From Halothiobacillus neapolitanus (lineage in GTDB: Bacteria > Pseudomonadota > Gammaproteobacteria > Halothiobacillales > Halothiobacillaceae): a stretch of DNA of 17,041 nucleotides. The stretch is taken from assembly GCA_020722165.1 (NCBI GenBank), contig DYLI01000025.1, positions 1 through 17,041 of the forward strand. Direction: 5' to 3'. Positions 1 through 8,140 of the stretch are shown piece after piece; the first letter of the stretch is position 1, and each line of letters opens with the position of its first letter. Under the pieces are notes generated by a model. It searched no databases and was not told where the DNA came from. It was given only the letters and a program-made list of their open reading frames with translations. The translations under genes and the position numbers were made by a program.

Positions 1-3
1 CAA

Positions 4-906
4 TCACTCATCATCCGCTTCCCGCTGGGTCGCCTGCGCGTCCAACGCATATTGATAATGTGCTTTTTTACGCCCACCCAGTACTTCTTCGGTAATTGCC
101 GCCGCTGTTTTGACCGAAACACCGTGCTTGAGCAAGCTATCCAACAATGACGCGGCACTCACACCACTTGTCTCGGCTTCGGCTTCAAGTTCAACTCCAC
201 GCAATAGCACTACACTTTCCCCGCGCTGCTGATCCTTGTCGGCTTCGACCCATGTCTGCAATTCATCCAGCGGAGCCATACGGATCGTCTCAAAGGTTTT
301 GGTCAATTCACGCGCTAAGGCTGCCTCACGCGCGCCGCCCATGACCTGCGCCATATCTTGGAGCGACTCCAGCAAACGATGCGGTGCCTCGAAAAAAATC
401 AGCGTGCGGGTTTCGTTTTTTAGCGCCTGCAAACGCGCACGTCGTGCCGAGGCGCGCGCCGGTAAAAAGCCTTCAAACACAAAGCGATCACTCGGCAAAC
501 CGCAGCTTGATAGCGCCGCCATCACCGCACTCGCCCCAGGAATCGGCGACACCCGTATTCCGGCCAACAAAGCCGCACGCACCAACGGGAAGCCCGGATC
601 ACTCACCAGCGGCGTACCTGCATCGCTAATCAACGCCAGCGTTTGTCCGCCAAGCAAGCGCGAAATCAGCTCATCCACGCGCTCGTTTTCATTGTGGGCG
701 TGCAGAGCCATGAGCGGCGTGCCAATCCCGAAGTGTTGCAACAAAGGACGGCTGTGCCGAGTGTCTTCAGCCGCAATCACATCCACCGATGCCAGCACTT
801 CGCGCGCGCGCACGCTCCAGTCACCCAGGTTGCCAATCGGCGTGGCGACGACATATAAAACTCCCGCTGCGTTGGCGGGTTTAACGTGAGCCGTTGTTGT
901 ATTCAT
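4..906 (-). CDS. rsmI: 16S rRNA (cytidine(1402)-2'-O)-methyltransferase RsmI
   Basis: RsmI uses S-adenosylmethionine to 2'-O-methylate C1402 of 16S rRNA in the decoding centre. The 300-residue product shows the family's motifs in order: the N-terminal VATPIGNLGD segment (residues 20-29), AAEDTRHS, the LISDAGTPLVSDPG loop, the PIPGASAVMAAL segment and FEGFLPA, then FFEAPHRL and the ALARELTKTFE block. This is the tetrapyrrole-methylase fold in its RsmI form. Length is close to the roughly 286-residue E. coli protein, with a slightly longer N-terminus. The ATG at 906 is the only sensible start, since the conserved core begins about 15 residues in. The gene is divergent from the LpoA-like lipoprotein gene, the usual arrangement in beta- and gammaproteobacteria. 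Its stop codon lies three bases inside the left edge. Identification is firm. Confidence 0.97.
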   Translation of the reverse strand: MNTTTAHVKPANAAGVLYVVATPIGNLGDWSVRAREVLASVDVIAAEDTRHSRPLLQHFGIGTPLMALHAHNENERVDELISRLLGGQTLALISDAGTPLVSDPGFPLVRAALLAGIRVSPIPGASAVMAALSSCGLPSDRFVFEGFLPARASARRARLQALKNETRTLIFFEAPHRLLESLQDMAQVMGGAREAALARELTKTFETIRMAPLDELQTWVEADKDQQRGESVVLLRGVELEAEAETSGVSAASLLDSLLKHGVSVKTAAAITEEVLGGRKKAHYQYALDAQATQREADDE

Positions 907-940
907 GGTCTGATGATTTTCCGCTGGACTAGGGTCTATG

Positions 941-969
941 GCTATACTCTACCGCGACATGGGTGCAAA
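941..969. promoter_or_regulatory. Candidate overlapping divergent promoters, rsmI / lipoprotein gene
   Basis: The short divergent gap holds a TATACT at 943-948 that could be the -10 box for the rightward lipoprotein gene, although no good -35 lies 17-18 bases upstream. On the other strand, TTTGCA (complement of 964-969), a 17-base spacer and TATAGC (complement of 941-946) form a plausible leftward promoter for rsmI. The two -10 boxes overlap, so the two directions might compete. This is inferred by eye from consensus matching only. Confidence 0.3.
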
Positions 970-1007
970 CGCTGCTCAACTACCGATTTACCTACCTTGA
1001 CCCAGGC

Positions 1008-2861
1008 ATGAACATTTGCATGAACATCTCCTTTTTGACTCACCCCTCCACCCGCATGATGGCGTTTTGGCTTGGTTCGCTGCTGCTTTTAAGTCTGGCG
1101 CTTGGCGGCTGCGCACCCACGGCCTCGCGCCCCGATGCGCAGCTTGACTTGGCCATTAGTCAAGCTGAAAAAGCCAACGATGCGCCGCGCCTAGCTAATG
1201 CACTTTGGGCAAAATCATTGGAGATGGACCAAAAGGACAAGGCGCATCTGCAACTGCGTGCCATCGAAACCTTGATCGACAGCCCCAAGCCCGCTGATCT
1301 GCCATTGGCGATGACTTTTATCAAGGACGCGCGTGCCAAGCCCATCGAGTGGCGGCAGTATTTCCCGCGCCGTGCCATGTTGCTGCAAGCCTATGAATTG
1401 CTGCAAGGCAATCAGGCCGCTGAAGCCACGCGCGTGCTGAACAATCTTCCCGCGCCACTCGAACCCGCCGAAGCCGCACGCCGCCTTGAGTTGCTGGCGC
1501 AAGCAAGCAGTATGGACAACCAACCCTTGCAGGCCGTGCAACAGCGTATCGCGCTCGATGTCATGTTGAGCGATGCCCGGCGCATGTCCAATCAGGAAAC
1601 GATCCTGACTTTACTGAGAAATATGGATAAAACCAGCCTCGAAAAGGAGCGAAAAACCTCGCGAGACCGTGCTCTCAATGGCTGGATAGATTTAAGTTTG
1701 GCCGAACGCAAGGGTATTAAAGCGCTCGACCAATGGCGTTTGTCACATGCCAGTATTCCGCTGTTGCCATCTTTATTCGAGCAACTGAAAGGCGACGTTA
1801 GCGCACGCAAATCTCCCAATACGGCACACATTGCTCTATTACTGCCTAACGATGCCAGCTTTGACGCAGCCACACGTGCCATTATCGCCGGGGTATCGCG
1901 CGCCCATGAAGAAGCGGGTGAAGCCTCGCCCGAGGTGCGCGACTATCCTTACAATAGCCAAAGCAAGGATTTTCTCAGCCAGTTGGATGCGGCCGTGCAA
2001 GCGGGGGCGATAGCTGCCATCGGTCCGCTGGATCGCCCCAGCTTACAAGCGATTGCCCATCTCAATCCGCCCATTCCGATGGTCGCCCTGAACACGCTGG
2101 AAAGTGGCAATACCCCGCCTAAGCTGGTGCAATTTGGCTTGCCGCCGGAAGACGAAGCCAGCGCTATTGCCGCACGCATGGCGGCGCAGGGGCAAAAGCG
2201 TGTGCTGATACTGGCGCCTAACGATAGCTTGGGTGATCGCATGACGCAGGCCTTTGGTCAGCGTATCGCCGCCGAAGGCGGTAACGTGGTGGCCGTCGAA
2301 AAATATCTACCAAGTCAAGGCCGGGCGAATGACTGGAACATTCGCGTGCAGAAGCTTTTGCATCCACAACCTAACCCTGTGACGGGTAAACCCAGTATGC
2401 GCGAAGATGCCGATGCGCTCTTTTTGATTGCACGCGCAGCCGATGCGCGCCAGGCACTGCCCTATCTGCGCGCCCAAGGCGGCGGCGATTTGGCGGTGTA
2501 TGCAAGTTCGCATGTCTACGAAGGCGTGCCCAAACCCGAAGCTGACCGCTCGCTGGATGGCGTGGTATTCAGTGATATGCCGCTGATGCTCGATTTCGTG
2601 CGTCGCCCAAGGCAAAGCGAATCCAACCGTTTTGAAAAGGCCGTGTACAGCGGACAACCGCGTTTGTATGCCTTAGGGTTTGATGCCTACCAACTGGCAC
2701 AACAACTCGCTGCAGCCAAAAGTACCATCGATTTGTCCGGTCAAACCGGTCAACTGAAACCTGGCGCGGACGGACGCATTCAACGCACTCCAAGCTGGGG
2801 TATCTTTCGTGGCGGCTTTGCCAATCCCGTGACCAGCCCGGCGGATAGCACCCAGCCTTGA
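1008..2861 (+). CDS. LppC/LpoA-family penicillin-binding protein activator lipoprotein
   Basis: This is an outer-membrane lipoprotein of the LppC family. In E. coli its member LpoA reaches through the periplasm to activate the peptidoglycan synthase PBP1a. A hydrophobic stretch ends in the lipobox LGGC, placing the acylated cysteine at residue 35 of the start chosen here. The N-terminal half is helical and TPR-like. The C-terminal half opens at about residue 274 with HIALLLP and has the periplasmic-binding-protein-like fold (GVSRAHEEAG, IGPLDRP, RVLILAPNDSLGDRM). The frame is open back to a GTG at 963, but that start would put 49 residues before the cysteine. ATGs at 1008, 1020 and 1056 are all possible and none has a strong ribosome-binding site, so the start is uncertain by up to 16 codons. 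The 3' end overlaps yraN by 4 bp. Confidence 0.9.
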   Translation: MNICMNISFLTHPSTRMMAFWLGSLLLLSLALGGCAPTASRPDAQLDLAISQAEKANDAPRLANALWAKSLEMDQKDKAHLQLRAIETLIDSPKPADLPLAMTFIKDARAKPIEWRQYFPRRAMLLQAYELLQGNQAAEATRVLNNLPAPLEPAEAARRLELLAQASSMDNQPLQAVQQRIALDVMLSDARRMSNQETILTLLRNMDKTSLEKERKTSRDRALNGWIDLSLAERKGIKALDQWRLSHASIPLLPSLFEQLKGDVSARKSPNTAHIALLLPNDASFDAATRAIIAGVSRAHEEAGEASPEVRDYPYNSQSKDFLSQLDAAVQAGAIAAIGPLDRPSLQAIAHLNPPIPMVALNTLESGNTPPKLVQFGLPPEDEASAIAARMAAQGQKRVLILAPNDSLGDRMTQAFGQRIAAEGGNVVAVEKYLPSQGRANDWNIRVQKLLHPQPNPVTGKPSMREDADALFLIARAADARQALPYLRAQGGGDLAVYASSHVYEGVPKPEADRSLDGVVFSDMPLMLDFVRRPRQSESNRFEKAVYSGQPRLYALGFDAYQLAQQLAAAKSTIDLSGQTGQLKPGADGRIQRTPSWGIFRGGFANPVTSPADSTQP

Positions 2862-3238
2862 GTTCACTCACCCGCCGTCAAATCGCCGGGCAATCGGCTG
2901 AGCAGGCTGCGCTTGACTATCTTGCGCGCCACAAGCTGCGCCTCGTGGCGCGCAATTTCAATGTGCGCGGCGGTGAGTTGGACCTGGTGATGCTGGATGG
3001 CGCAACCTTGGTGTTTGTCGAAGTTCGCTTGCGCAGCGTGGGTGGGCTCGTCGGCGCATTGGAAAGCGTAAGCATCACCAAACAACGTCGTTTAATTCAT
3101 GCAGCGCAATGCTTTCTTGCTGCGCACACTGAGCACGCCTCTCGTCCTTGTCGTTTTGATGTCGTCGGCATTCAATCTGGCCCTACAACACATACACTGG
3201 AGTGGCAAAAGAATGCGTTTGAAAGCCATGCGTACTGA
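2858..3238 (+). CDS. yraN: YraN / UPF0102 family nuclease-fold protein
   Basis: This is a 126-residue member of the YraN (UPF0102) family, whose members have a restriction-endonuclease-like fold but no settled function. Family landmarks are visible: GQSAEQAALDYL near the N-terminus, VARNFNVRGGELDLV with the acidic residue of the nuclease core, VFVEVRLRS (the ExK/ExR position, here arginine), ITKQRRLIHAAQCFL, and CRFDVVGI near the end. The proposed start is a TTG whose bases form a TTGA overlap with the stop codon of the upstream lipoprotein gene. That indicates translational coupling and a two-gene operon. The lpoA-yraN order is conserved in many proteobacteria. The SIS-domain and BON-domain genes that often follow yraN are absent here. 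Family assignment is firm and function is unknown. Confidence 0.93.
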   Translation: MSSLTRRQIAGQSAEQAALDYLARHKLRLVARNFNVRGGELDLVMLDGATLVFVEVRLRSVGGLVGALESVSITKQRRLIHAAQCFLAAHTEHASRPCRFDVVGIQSGPTTHTLEWQKNAFESHAY

Positions 3239-3270
3239 CGAAATGCGCTATTTAAACGTCGAATTCCGCG

Positions 3271-3296
3271 CATAAAAAACCCCGCTAATGCGGGGT
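3271..3296 (-). terminator. Rho-independent terminator of the H-NS-like gene
   Basis: A perfect 7-bp stem (ACCCCGC / GCGGGGT, 3279-3285 with 3290-3296) has a TAAT loop. On the minus strand it is followed by a run of six T (complement of 3274-3279). It lies 33 bases after the stop codon of the H-NS-like gene, so it should end that transcript. The plus strand has no T run after the stem, so it would be a poor terminator for yraN. Confidence 0.85.
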
Positions 3297-3328
3297 GGGA
3301 CTATACCGGTACTTAATATCAGTCGGAA

Positions 3329-3676
3329 TTAGCCAATGAGGAAGTCATCCTGCTTGGCACCTTTGGCAAGCGCCTCGCGCATCCAGACTGGCTTTTGACC
3401 ACGACCTGTCCATGTGTTGCCGTGCGCATCACGGTATTTAGGCGCAACTTTAGCGGTAGGTTTTGCACCTGTAGCTGCGCTGCGCTTGGATGATTTATCC
3501 AAACCCAGCAATTCATTCACGGTAATGCCCAGTGCAGCTGCGGTTTGTTCAACCTGCTTGCGTAGTACGTCGGCAGTTTCGGATTTCTTGTGGCGAATGG
3601 TGGCTTCTGCGCGGGAAATCAAGGCGGCGAGTTGCTCGATGGAATAGGTGTTTAAGTCGAGAGTTTCGATGTTCAT
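3329..3676 (-). CDS. H-NS family nucleoid-associated protein
   Basis: This 115-residue H-NS-type protein is expected to bind AT-rich DNA and silence or organise chromatin. Residues 1-55 are predicted helices for oligomerisation (YSIEQLAALISRAEATIRHKK followed by a second helix). A flexible Lys/Ala-rich linker follows at about 61-80, then the C-terminal DNA-binding motif: YRDAHGNTWTGRGQKPVWM at 81-99, with the GRGQKP loop that inserts in the minor groove. The layout fits small betaproteobacterial H-NS proteins such as BpH3 of Bordetella. The ATG at 3676 is supported by an AGGA ribosome-binding site seven bases upstream (complement of 3684-3687). A strong terminator follows the gene, so it is probably a single-gene unit. 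Its upstream region is very AT-rich, which would suit autoregulation. Confidence 0.93.
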   Translation of the reverse strand: MNIETLDLNTYSIEQLAALISRAEATIRHKKSETADVLRKQVEQTAAALGITVNELLGLDKSSKRSAATGAKPTAKVAPKYRDAHGNTWTGRGQKPVWMREALAKGAKQDDFLIG

Positions 3677-3767
3677 AAGCTTTTCCTGAAAAGTGAGTTT
3701 ATATAAGGCTGAATTATTCTAAATCAGTCTATAGATAAAATAAAATATTTTTAGAAAAAAATTCCAT
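3677..3767 (-). promoter_or_regulatory. AT-rich control region of the H-NS-like gene
   Basis: This 91-base gap between the stop of the TPR-like gene and the H-NS-like gene is far more AT-rich than its surroundings, with long A and T runs around 3738-3760 and a TATATAA element (complement of 3700-3706) near the start codon. No clean -35/-10 pair stands out. It must carry the H-NS promoter unless the gene is read through from the TPR-like gene. Tracts like these are typical H-NS targets, so self-repression is plausible. No terminator was seen here for the TPR-like gene. Confidence 0.4.
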
Positions 3768-4955
3768 TTATTTTTTAAATAGGTGTAAATCAAACAGCCA
3801 CACCGAGGGTTCAACCTGGCTTTCAATTCGATTGAGCATGGTTTGAATTACGCCATCGCTAAGCCGCAATTTTGCCTGCTCCATCCAAATTTTGATTTCG
3901 GTCTCATGTATTCCCTGAATACGCGCGCAGGTAAATAGTTGGGACAAAGCCATGCGCGTGATGCGCGCATGGCGCGCCATGTCGTCAGGCTTTGCCATAT
4001 TCTGCATGCTTTCAATGCTCGCCCAAATGGCCGCCGCCAGAAGAGTCGCATCGGGATCGGTTTTTTGCTCTTCACGCATATATAACCACGCGTGAGCGTT
4101 GATTAAGCCTTCAATATTTTGAGTGACTGCCAGCATTAACCACACGGCTTGCCACATCGTTTCGCGTTGCTCTTGGCTACGGGCTATTCTAAATAAAGTC
4201 TGGGCGAGCTCCTTGACCATGCCGGCTTCAGTCAATACGTCTAAGGCCTCGCGGCGCAAGCTATTTTCCATCTCGAAGTTTTCGCCTTCATGCGCGAGCT
4301 CGGCGAGCTGGAGTAAGGCGCGTGCGGCGTGTTCATAATAGGTTTTGCCCATTGCGGGCGCACGCGCAACGCTTAAAACATCCATCCAGTGTTCACTGGA
4401 TTGAATGGCATCACCTAGCTCATGCGCACATTTCGCCAGTTGGCTTTTAACGCGAATATAACCCTCGATGTCTTTAATCGAGTGCATTAATTCGGCGGCA
4501 TGCTCAAGGTTTTGAATGGCGCGTAAATGCTGATTTTGGCTTTGCTGGATGTGTGCGAGGTGCTCCAGCATGTCGCCTCGCATGGTGTTATGCATCTCGC
4601 GGCTTTGGGCATCCGTCGTTTCATCAAGCTGCTTCAAAGCTTGCTCAAGATGTGTCGCGGCCTTTTTGCTCTCGCCAAGCGCATGTTCGCTCAAGGCTAG
4701 TGTGTGCAGCAACGCGGCATCGGCGCCGACGTTAAGTGCCTGTTCGGCAATATCGCGCGCTTCGACATAACGTTGCTCGCTTAACAGCGTGTAGCTCAGG
4801 TGGTCGGCAACCTCTAATACAAGCTCGGCACCGCCCATGGTGTTGGATGGGTCATCAAGTTGGGCAAGCGCTTGGCCGAGTAGTGCGCGTTGTGCGGCTT
4901 CGTCCAACGCGCCTAGGCGTAATGCTTCGAGTGATATGGCTGGCGGTGTGTTCAT
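3768..4955 (-). CDS. TPR-like helical repeat protein of unknown function
   Basis: I do not recognise this gene. The 395-residue product is almost entirely predicted helix. Its first half looks like degenerate tetratricopeptide repeats with the A/L/Y spacing of TPR helices: about residues 43-76 (ELVLEVADHLSYTLLSEQRY), 82-113 (LLHTLALSEHALGESKKAAT), 129-160 (MLEHLAHIQQSQNQHLRAIQ) and a fourth near 168-200. The second half continues as helical hairpins without a clear repeat or any catalytic motif. There is no signal peptide or membrane segment from this start. The frame is open to 5054, but the extra 33 residues look non-native, and the ATG at 4955 begins a sensible N-terminus, though without a good ribosome-binding site. 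It sits alone between the H-NS gene and a divergent protease gene. A scaffold or adaptor role would be a guess. Confidence 0.8.
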   Translation of the reverse strand: MNTPPAISLEALRLGALDEAAQRALLGQALAQLDDPSNTMGGAELVLEVADHLSYTLLSEQRYVEARDIAEQALNVGADAALLHTLALSEHALGESKKAATHLEQALKQLDETTDAQSREMHNTMRGDMLEHLAHIQQSQNQHLRAIQNLEHAAELMHSIKDIEGYIRVKSQLAKCAHELGDAIQSSEHWMDVLSVARAPAMGKTYYEHAARALLQLAELAHEGENFEMENSLRREALDVLTEAGMVKELAQTLFRIARSQEQRETMWQAVWLMLAVTQNIEGLINAHAWLYMREEQKTDPDATLLAAAIWASIESMQNMAKPDDMARHARITRMALSQLFTCARIQGIHETEIKIWMEQAKLRLSDGVIQTMLNRIESQVEPSVWLFDLHLFKK

Positions 4956-5132
4956 GGGTGTTTGTAATGTTGTGAAATGAGTCAATAGAGTGCTTCGACG
5001 CGCTTGGAAAACTGGCAAAAGTCCATAGCATAACGCAATGCAACATGCCTGCATGGTAGCATCGTAAATCTTGCGAGATACGCCTTGCCAAGCTGATGAC
5101 CCGTTTATAACTCAATCAATCGAGACTATTTA
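4956..5132. promoter_or_regulatory. Divergent intergenic region, TPR-like gene / M16C protease
   Basis: This 177-base gap must carry promoters in both directions. On the plus strand, TTGCCA (5085-5090) and TATAAC (5106-5111) could serve the protease gene, but the 15-base spacer is short. No convincing leftward promoter was found, and neither gene has a strong ribosome-binding site. No terminator or RNA gene was seen. Confidence 0.3.
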
Positions 5133-8063
5133 ATGAATGCCATTCCACAACATCACCCCGCCTTTGTATTTAAGCGCCGCCAATGGATTGAAGCCTTAAA
5201 ACTGCATGTGGATGAGTTTGAGCATCCGGCCACGGGAGCGCGGCATTTTCATTTGGCGGCCGAGGATGATAACAATGTATTCCTCGTGGGCTTGCGCACC
5301 GTGCCGCAAGATTCCACCGGTGTGGCGCATATTCTCGAACATACGGTGTTATGTGGTAGCGAGCGTTTTCCGGTGCGCGATCCGTTTTTCATGATGACGC
5401 GGCGCTCGCTGAATACCTTTATGAATGCGTTTACCTCCAGCGATTGGACGGCGTATCCCTTTGCCAGCCAGAACAAAAAGGATTTTTTCAATTTGCTGGA
5501 CGTGTATTTGGATGCGGTATTTTTTGCGCGTTTGGATGCCCTGGATTTTGCGCAGGAAGGTCATCGGGTGGAGTTTGCCGAGGCTGAGAATCCGGAGAGC
5601 GACCTGGTATTCAAAGGTGTTGTTTTCAATGAAATGAAAGGCGCGATGAGTAATCCGGTGAGCGTGCTTTGGCAGTCACTTACGCAACATACTTACCCTA
5701 CCGTCACCTATCACCACAATAGCGGCGGCGAGCCGGAGGCGATTCCTGATTTAACCCATGAGCAACTGGTGGCGTTTTATAAACGTCATTACCATCCGTC
5801 GAATGCCGTATTTATGACCTATGGCGATATGTCGCTGATCGAAGTGCAAGAAATGATGCACAGCAAGGCCTTATCGCGCTTTACGCGCATTGATCCGCAT
5901 ACCCAAGTGCCCGCCGAGCAGCGTTTTAATGCGCCCAAGGCGGTGAGCGAACCCTATGCGGCGGAAGCCGATACTGACGGCACAACAGCGGATAAAACCC
6001 ATGTCGTTGTCGGTTGGTTGCTGGGCGAAAATACCGATCTTGAAGGACTACTGGAGGCACAACTATTATCCGGCGTGTTGCTTTCCAACTCGGCCTCACC
6101 GCTGATGCTGGCGTTGGAAACCACCAAGCTGGGCAATGCGCCTTCGCCACTGTGCGGGCTGGAAGACTCACAGCGCGAGATGCTGTTTGCCGCCGGGGTG
6201 GAAGGCTCCAACCCCGAGCAGGCGGGCGCGGTCGAGCAGATGATGCTGGATGTGTTGAACGATGTGGCTGATAACGGCGTGCCGCTGGAGATGGTTGAAG
6301 CGGTGCTGCATCAACTTGAGCTTTCGCAGCGCGAAATTAGCGGCAGCTCCTACCCGTATGGCTTGCAATTGATTTTGCACGCCTTGCCTGCGGCGATTCA
6401 TGAGGGCGACCCGGTGGCGCTGCTGGATTTGGAACCGGTGTTGGCGCAACTGCGCGAGCGAGTGCAAAACCCGGACTACATCAAGGGACTGGTGCGGCGT
6501 TTGTTGTTGGATAACCCGCATCGCGTACGTTTGGCGCTGGTGCCGGATACCGAGCTGGCAGCGCGCAAGGTGGCGGCTGAAACCGCACGCCTGGCTGCAA
6601 TGAAGGCCGCGATGACGGATGCAGAAAAACAGGCGACGGTCGAACTGGCGCAGGCGTTATTGGCGCGTCAAGCGCAGCAGGATGACCCCAATATTCTGCC
6701 CGAAGTGACCCGTGCGGATATTCCTGCGACGCTGCACACGTCCGCGCCACATCATGTTGATGCGACCCCGCGCCGCACAACCTGGTTTGATGCCAGCACC
6801 AATGGCCTGGTGTATGGTCAGGTGGTCATGCCTCTGCCGTCTTTGTCGGCGGATGAATTGGAGTTACTTCCCTATGTGACCGGCATGATGAGCGAGCTGG
6901 GCGCGGGAGAGCACGATTATCTGGACATGCAGCAACGCCAATCGGCGGTCACGGGCGGCATTCATGCCTATGCCTCGGTACGCGCTTTGGTGGAAAACGA
7001 GCAGCAAACCCATGCACATTGGGTGCTCTCTGGCAAGGCATTGGTACGCAATGGCGCGGCCTTGCAGGATTTGATGTGCCAGACGCTGGAGAACGTGCGT
7101 TTTGACGAGCTGCCACGCTTGCGCGAGCTGGTGGCGCAAACCCGTGCCGGACGCGAGCAGGGGGTCACATCGGCGGGGCATAGTCATGCCATGGGCATTG
7201 CTGCGTCGCGCCTGTCGCCCTCGGCGGCCTTGTCCCATGCCTGGGGTGGCTTGCTCGGTTTGCAACATCTGAAGACACTGGATGATGGCTTGGATGATGA
7301 AGTGCAACTGGCTGATTTTGCGGCACGCTTGGGTGCGCTGCACCACAAACTCAGCAAGACCCCGCGTGAATGGCTGTTTGTGGCCGAGGCGCGTAATTTT
7401 GACGAACTTGCAGCGGCTCAGGCAGCGACCTGGACGGCTTCAATGGAGCAGGCTGCATGGGATATAGCCTTGTCGCCGACGCGCGCAGCCACACGCGAGG
7501 CATGGCTGACTAACACGCAGGTGCATTTCTGTGCCAAAGCCTATGCCGCCGTGCCGCTGGATCATGCGGATGCCGGTGCGCTGGCGCTATTGGGCGCATA
7601 TTTGCGCAATGGCTACCTGCATCGTGCCATTCGTGAACAGGGCGGGGCGTATGGCGGCGGCGCAAGCTACGATGCCGAATCGGCCAGCTTCCGTTTCTAT
7701 TCCTACCGCGACCCGCGTTTGACCGAAACTCTGAACGACTTCGACCGCGCGCTGGATTGGCTGCACGGCGACGGGCATAGCGCACAAGCCCTCGAAGAAG
7801 CCCTGTTGTCGGTGATTTCGAGCATCGACAAACCCAGTTCACCGGCAGGCGAGGCCAAAAAGGCGTATTACAGCGCGCTGCATGGTGTGACTCCCGAGCG
7901 GCGCATGGCGTATCGGGCGCGTCTGCTGGATGTGAGCTTGGATGACTTGCGCCGGGTGGCGAATGCTTATCTTCTGCCTGAAACGGCCAGCATTGGTGTC
8001 GTAACCCATGCAGGCGCGCGGGCGGAAGTCGAGGCTTTAGGCTTGGCGATCGAGCAGGTTTAA
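5133..8063 (+). CDS. M16C family (PreP/Cym1-type) zinc metallopeptidase
   Basis: This is a 976-residue zinc peptidase of the M16C subfamily, related to mitochondrial PreP/PITRM1, yeast Cym1 and falcilysin. These enclose and degrade short unfolded peptides. The inverted zinc motif HILEH is at residues 66-70 and the third zinc ligand is E167 in FNEMKGAMSNP, the expected spacing for PreP. The C-terminal half has the substrate-pocket block YLHRAIREQGGAYGGGASYD with the family's Arg and Tyr. A long central region resembles the hinge between the two clamshell halves. Length is close to the usual bacterial size. No signal peptide is visible, so it is probably cytoplasmic, where it may recycle peptides. 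The ATG at 5133 has only a weak GAGA ribosome-binding site. The gene is transcribed alone and ends at a strong terminator. Confidence 0.93.
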   Translation: MNAIPQHHPAFVFKRRQWIEALKLHVDEFEHPATGARHFHLAAEDDNNVFLVGLRTVPQDSTGVAHILEHTVLCGSERFPVRDPFFMMTRRSLNTFMNAFTSSDWTAYPFASQNKKDFFNLLDVYLDAVFFARLDALDFAQEGHRVEFAEAENPESDLVFKGVVFNEMKGAMSNPVSVLWQSLTQHTYPTVTYHHNSGGEPEAIPDLTHEQLVAFYKRHYHPSNAVFMTYGDMSLIEVQEMMHSKALSRFTRIDPHTQVPAEQRFNAPKAVSEPYAAEADTDGTTADKTHVVVGWLLGENTDLEGLLEAQLLSGVLLSNSASPLMLALETTKLGNAPSPLCGLEDSQREMLFAAGVEGSNPEQAGAVEQMMLDVLNDVADNGVPLEMVEAVLHQLELSQREISGSSYPYGLQLILHALPAAIHEGDPVALLDLEPVLAQLRERVQNPDYIKGLVRRLLLDNPHRVRLALVPDTELAARKVAAETARLAAMKAAMTDAEKQATVELAQALLARQAQQDDPNILPEVTRADIPATLHTSAPHHVDATPRRTTWFDASTNGLVYGQVVMPLPSLSADELELLPYVTGMMSELGAGEHDYLDMQQRQSAVTGGIHAYASVRALVENEQQTHAHWVLSGKALVRNGAALQDLMCQTLENVRFDELPRLRELVAQTRAGREQGVTSAGHSHAMGIAASRLSPSAALSHAWGGLLGLQHLKTLDDGLDDEVQLADFAARLGALHHKLSKTPREWLFVAEARNFDELAAAQAATWTASMEQAAWDIALSPTRAATREAWLTNTQVHFCAKAYAAVPLDHADAGALALLGAYLRNGYLHRAIREQGGAYGGGASYDAESASFRFYSYRDPRLTETLNDFDRALDWLHGDGHSAQALEEALLSVISSIDKPSSPAGEAKKAYYSALHGVTPERRMAYRARLLDVSLDDLRRVANAYLLPETASIGVVTHAGARAEVEALGLAIEQV

Positions 8064-8086
8064 CGCATTAATTTATTGAGAGAAGC

Positions 8087-8120
8087 AAGAAAAAAAGCCC
8101 GGTCATAAACCGGGCTTTTT
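8087..8120. terminator. Bidirectional rho-independent terminator
   Basis: A perfect GCCCGG / CCGGGC stem (8097-8102 with 8110-8115) and a 7-base loop are flanked by an A run on the left and a T run on the right. It therefore works as an intrinsic terminator on both strands. It sits between the convergent protease and rhodanese genes and ends both. Confidence 0.92.
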
Positions 8121-8140
8121 GTTGGCGTAAGAAAAGCGCT

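Noticed and set aside
236..889. Long plus-strand frame (217 codons) opposite rsmI, and similar long antisense frames opposite the peptidase and ter genes.
   Set aside because: These are shadows of well-conserved genes in GC-rich DNA; their translations are low-complexity and match no family.
963..1007. Upstream GTG start for the LppC/LpoA lipoprotein at 963.
   Set aside because: It would place 49 residues before the lipobox cysteine, far longer than usual, and it has no convincing ribosome-binding site.
4956..5115. Extension of the TPR-like gene to 5054 and an overlapping minus-strand frame of 86 residues.
   Set aside because: The extra N-terminal residues show no domain and occupy the divergent promoter region; the second frame has no ribosome-binding site or family likeness.
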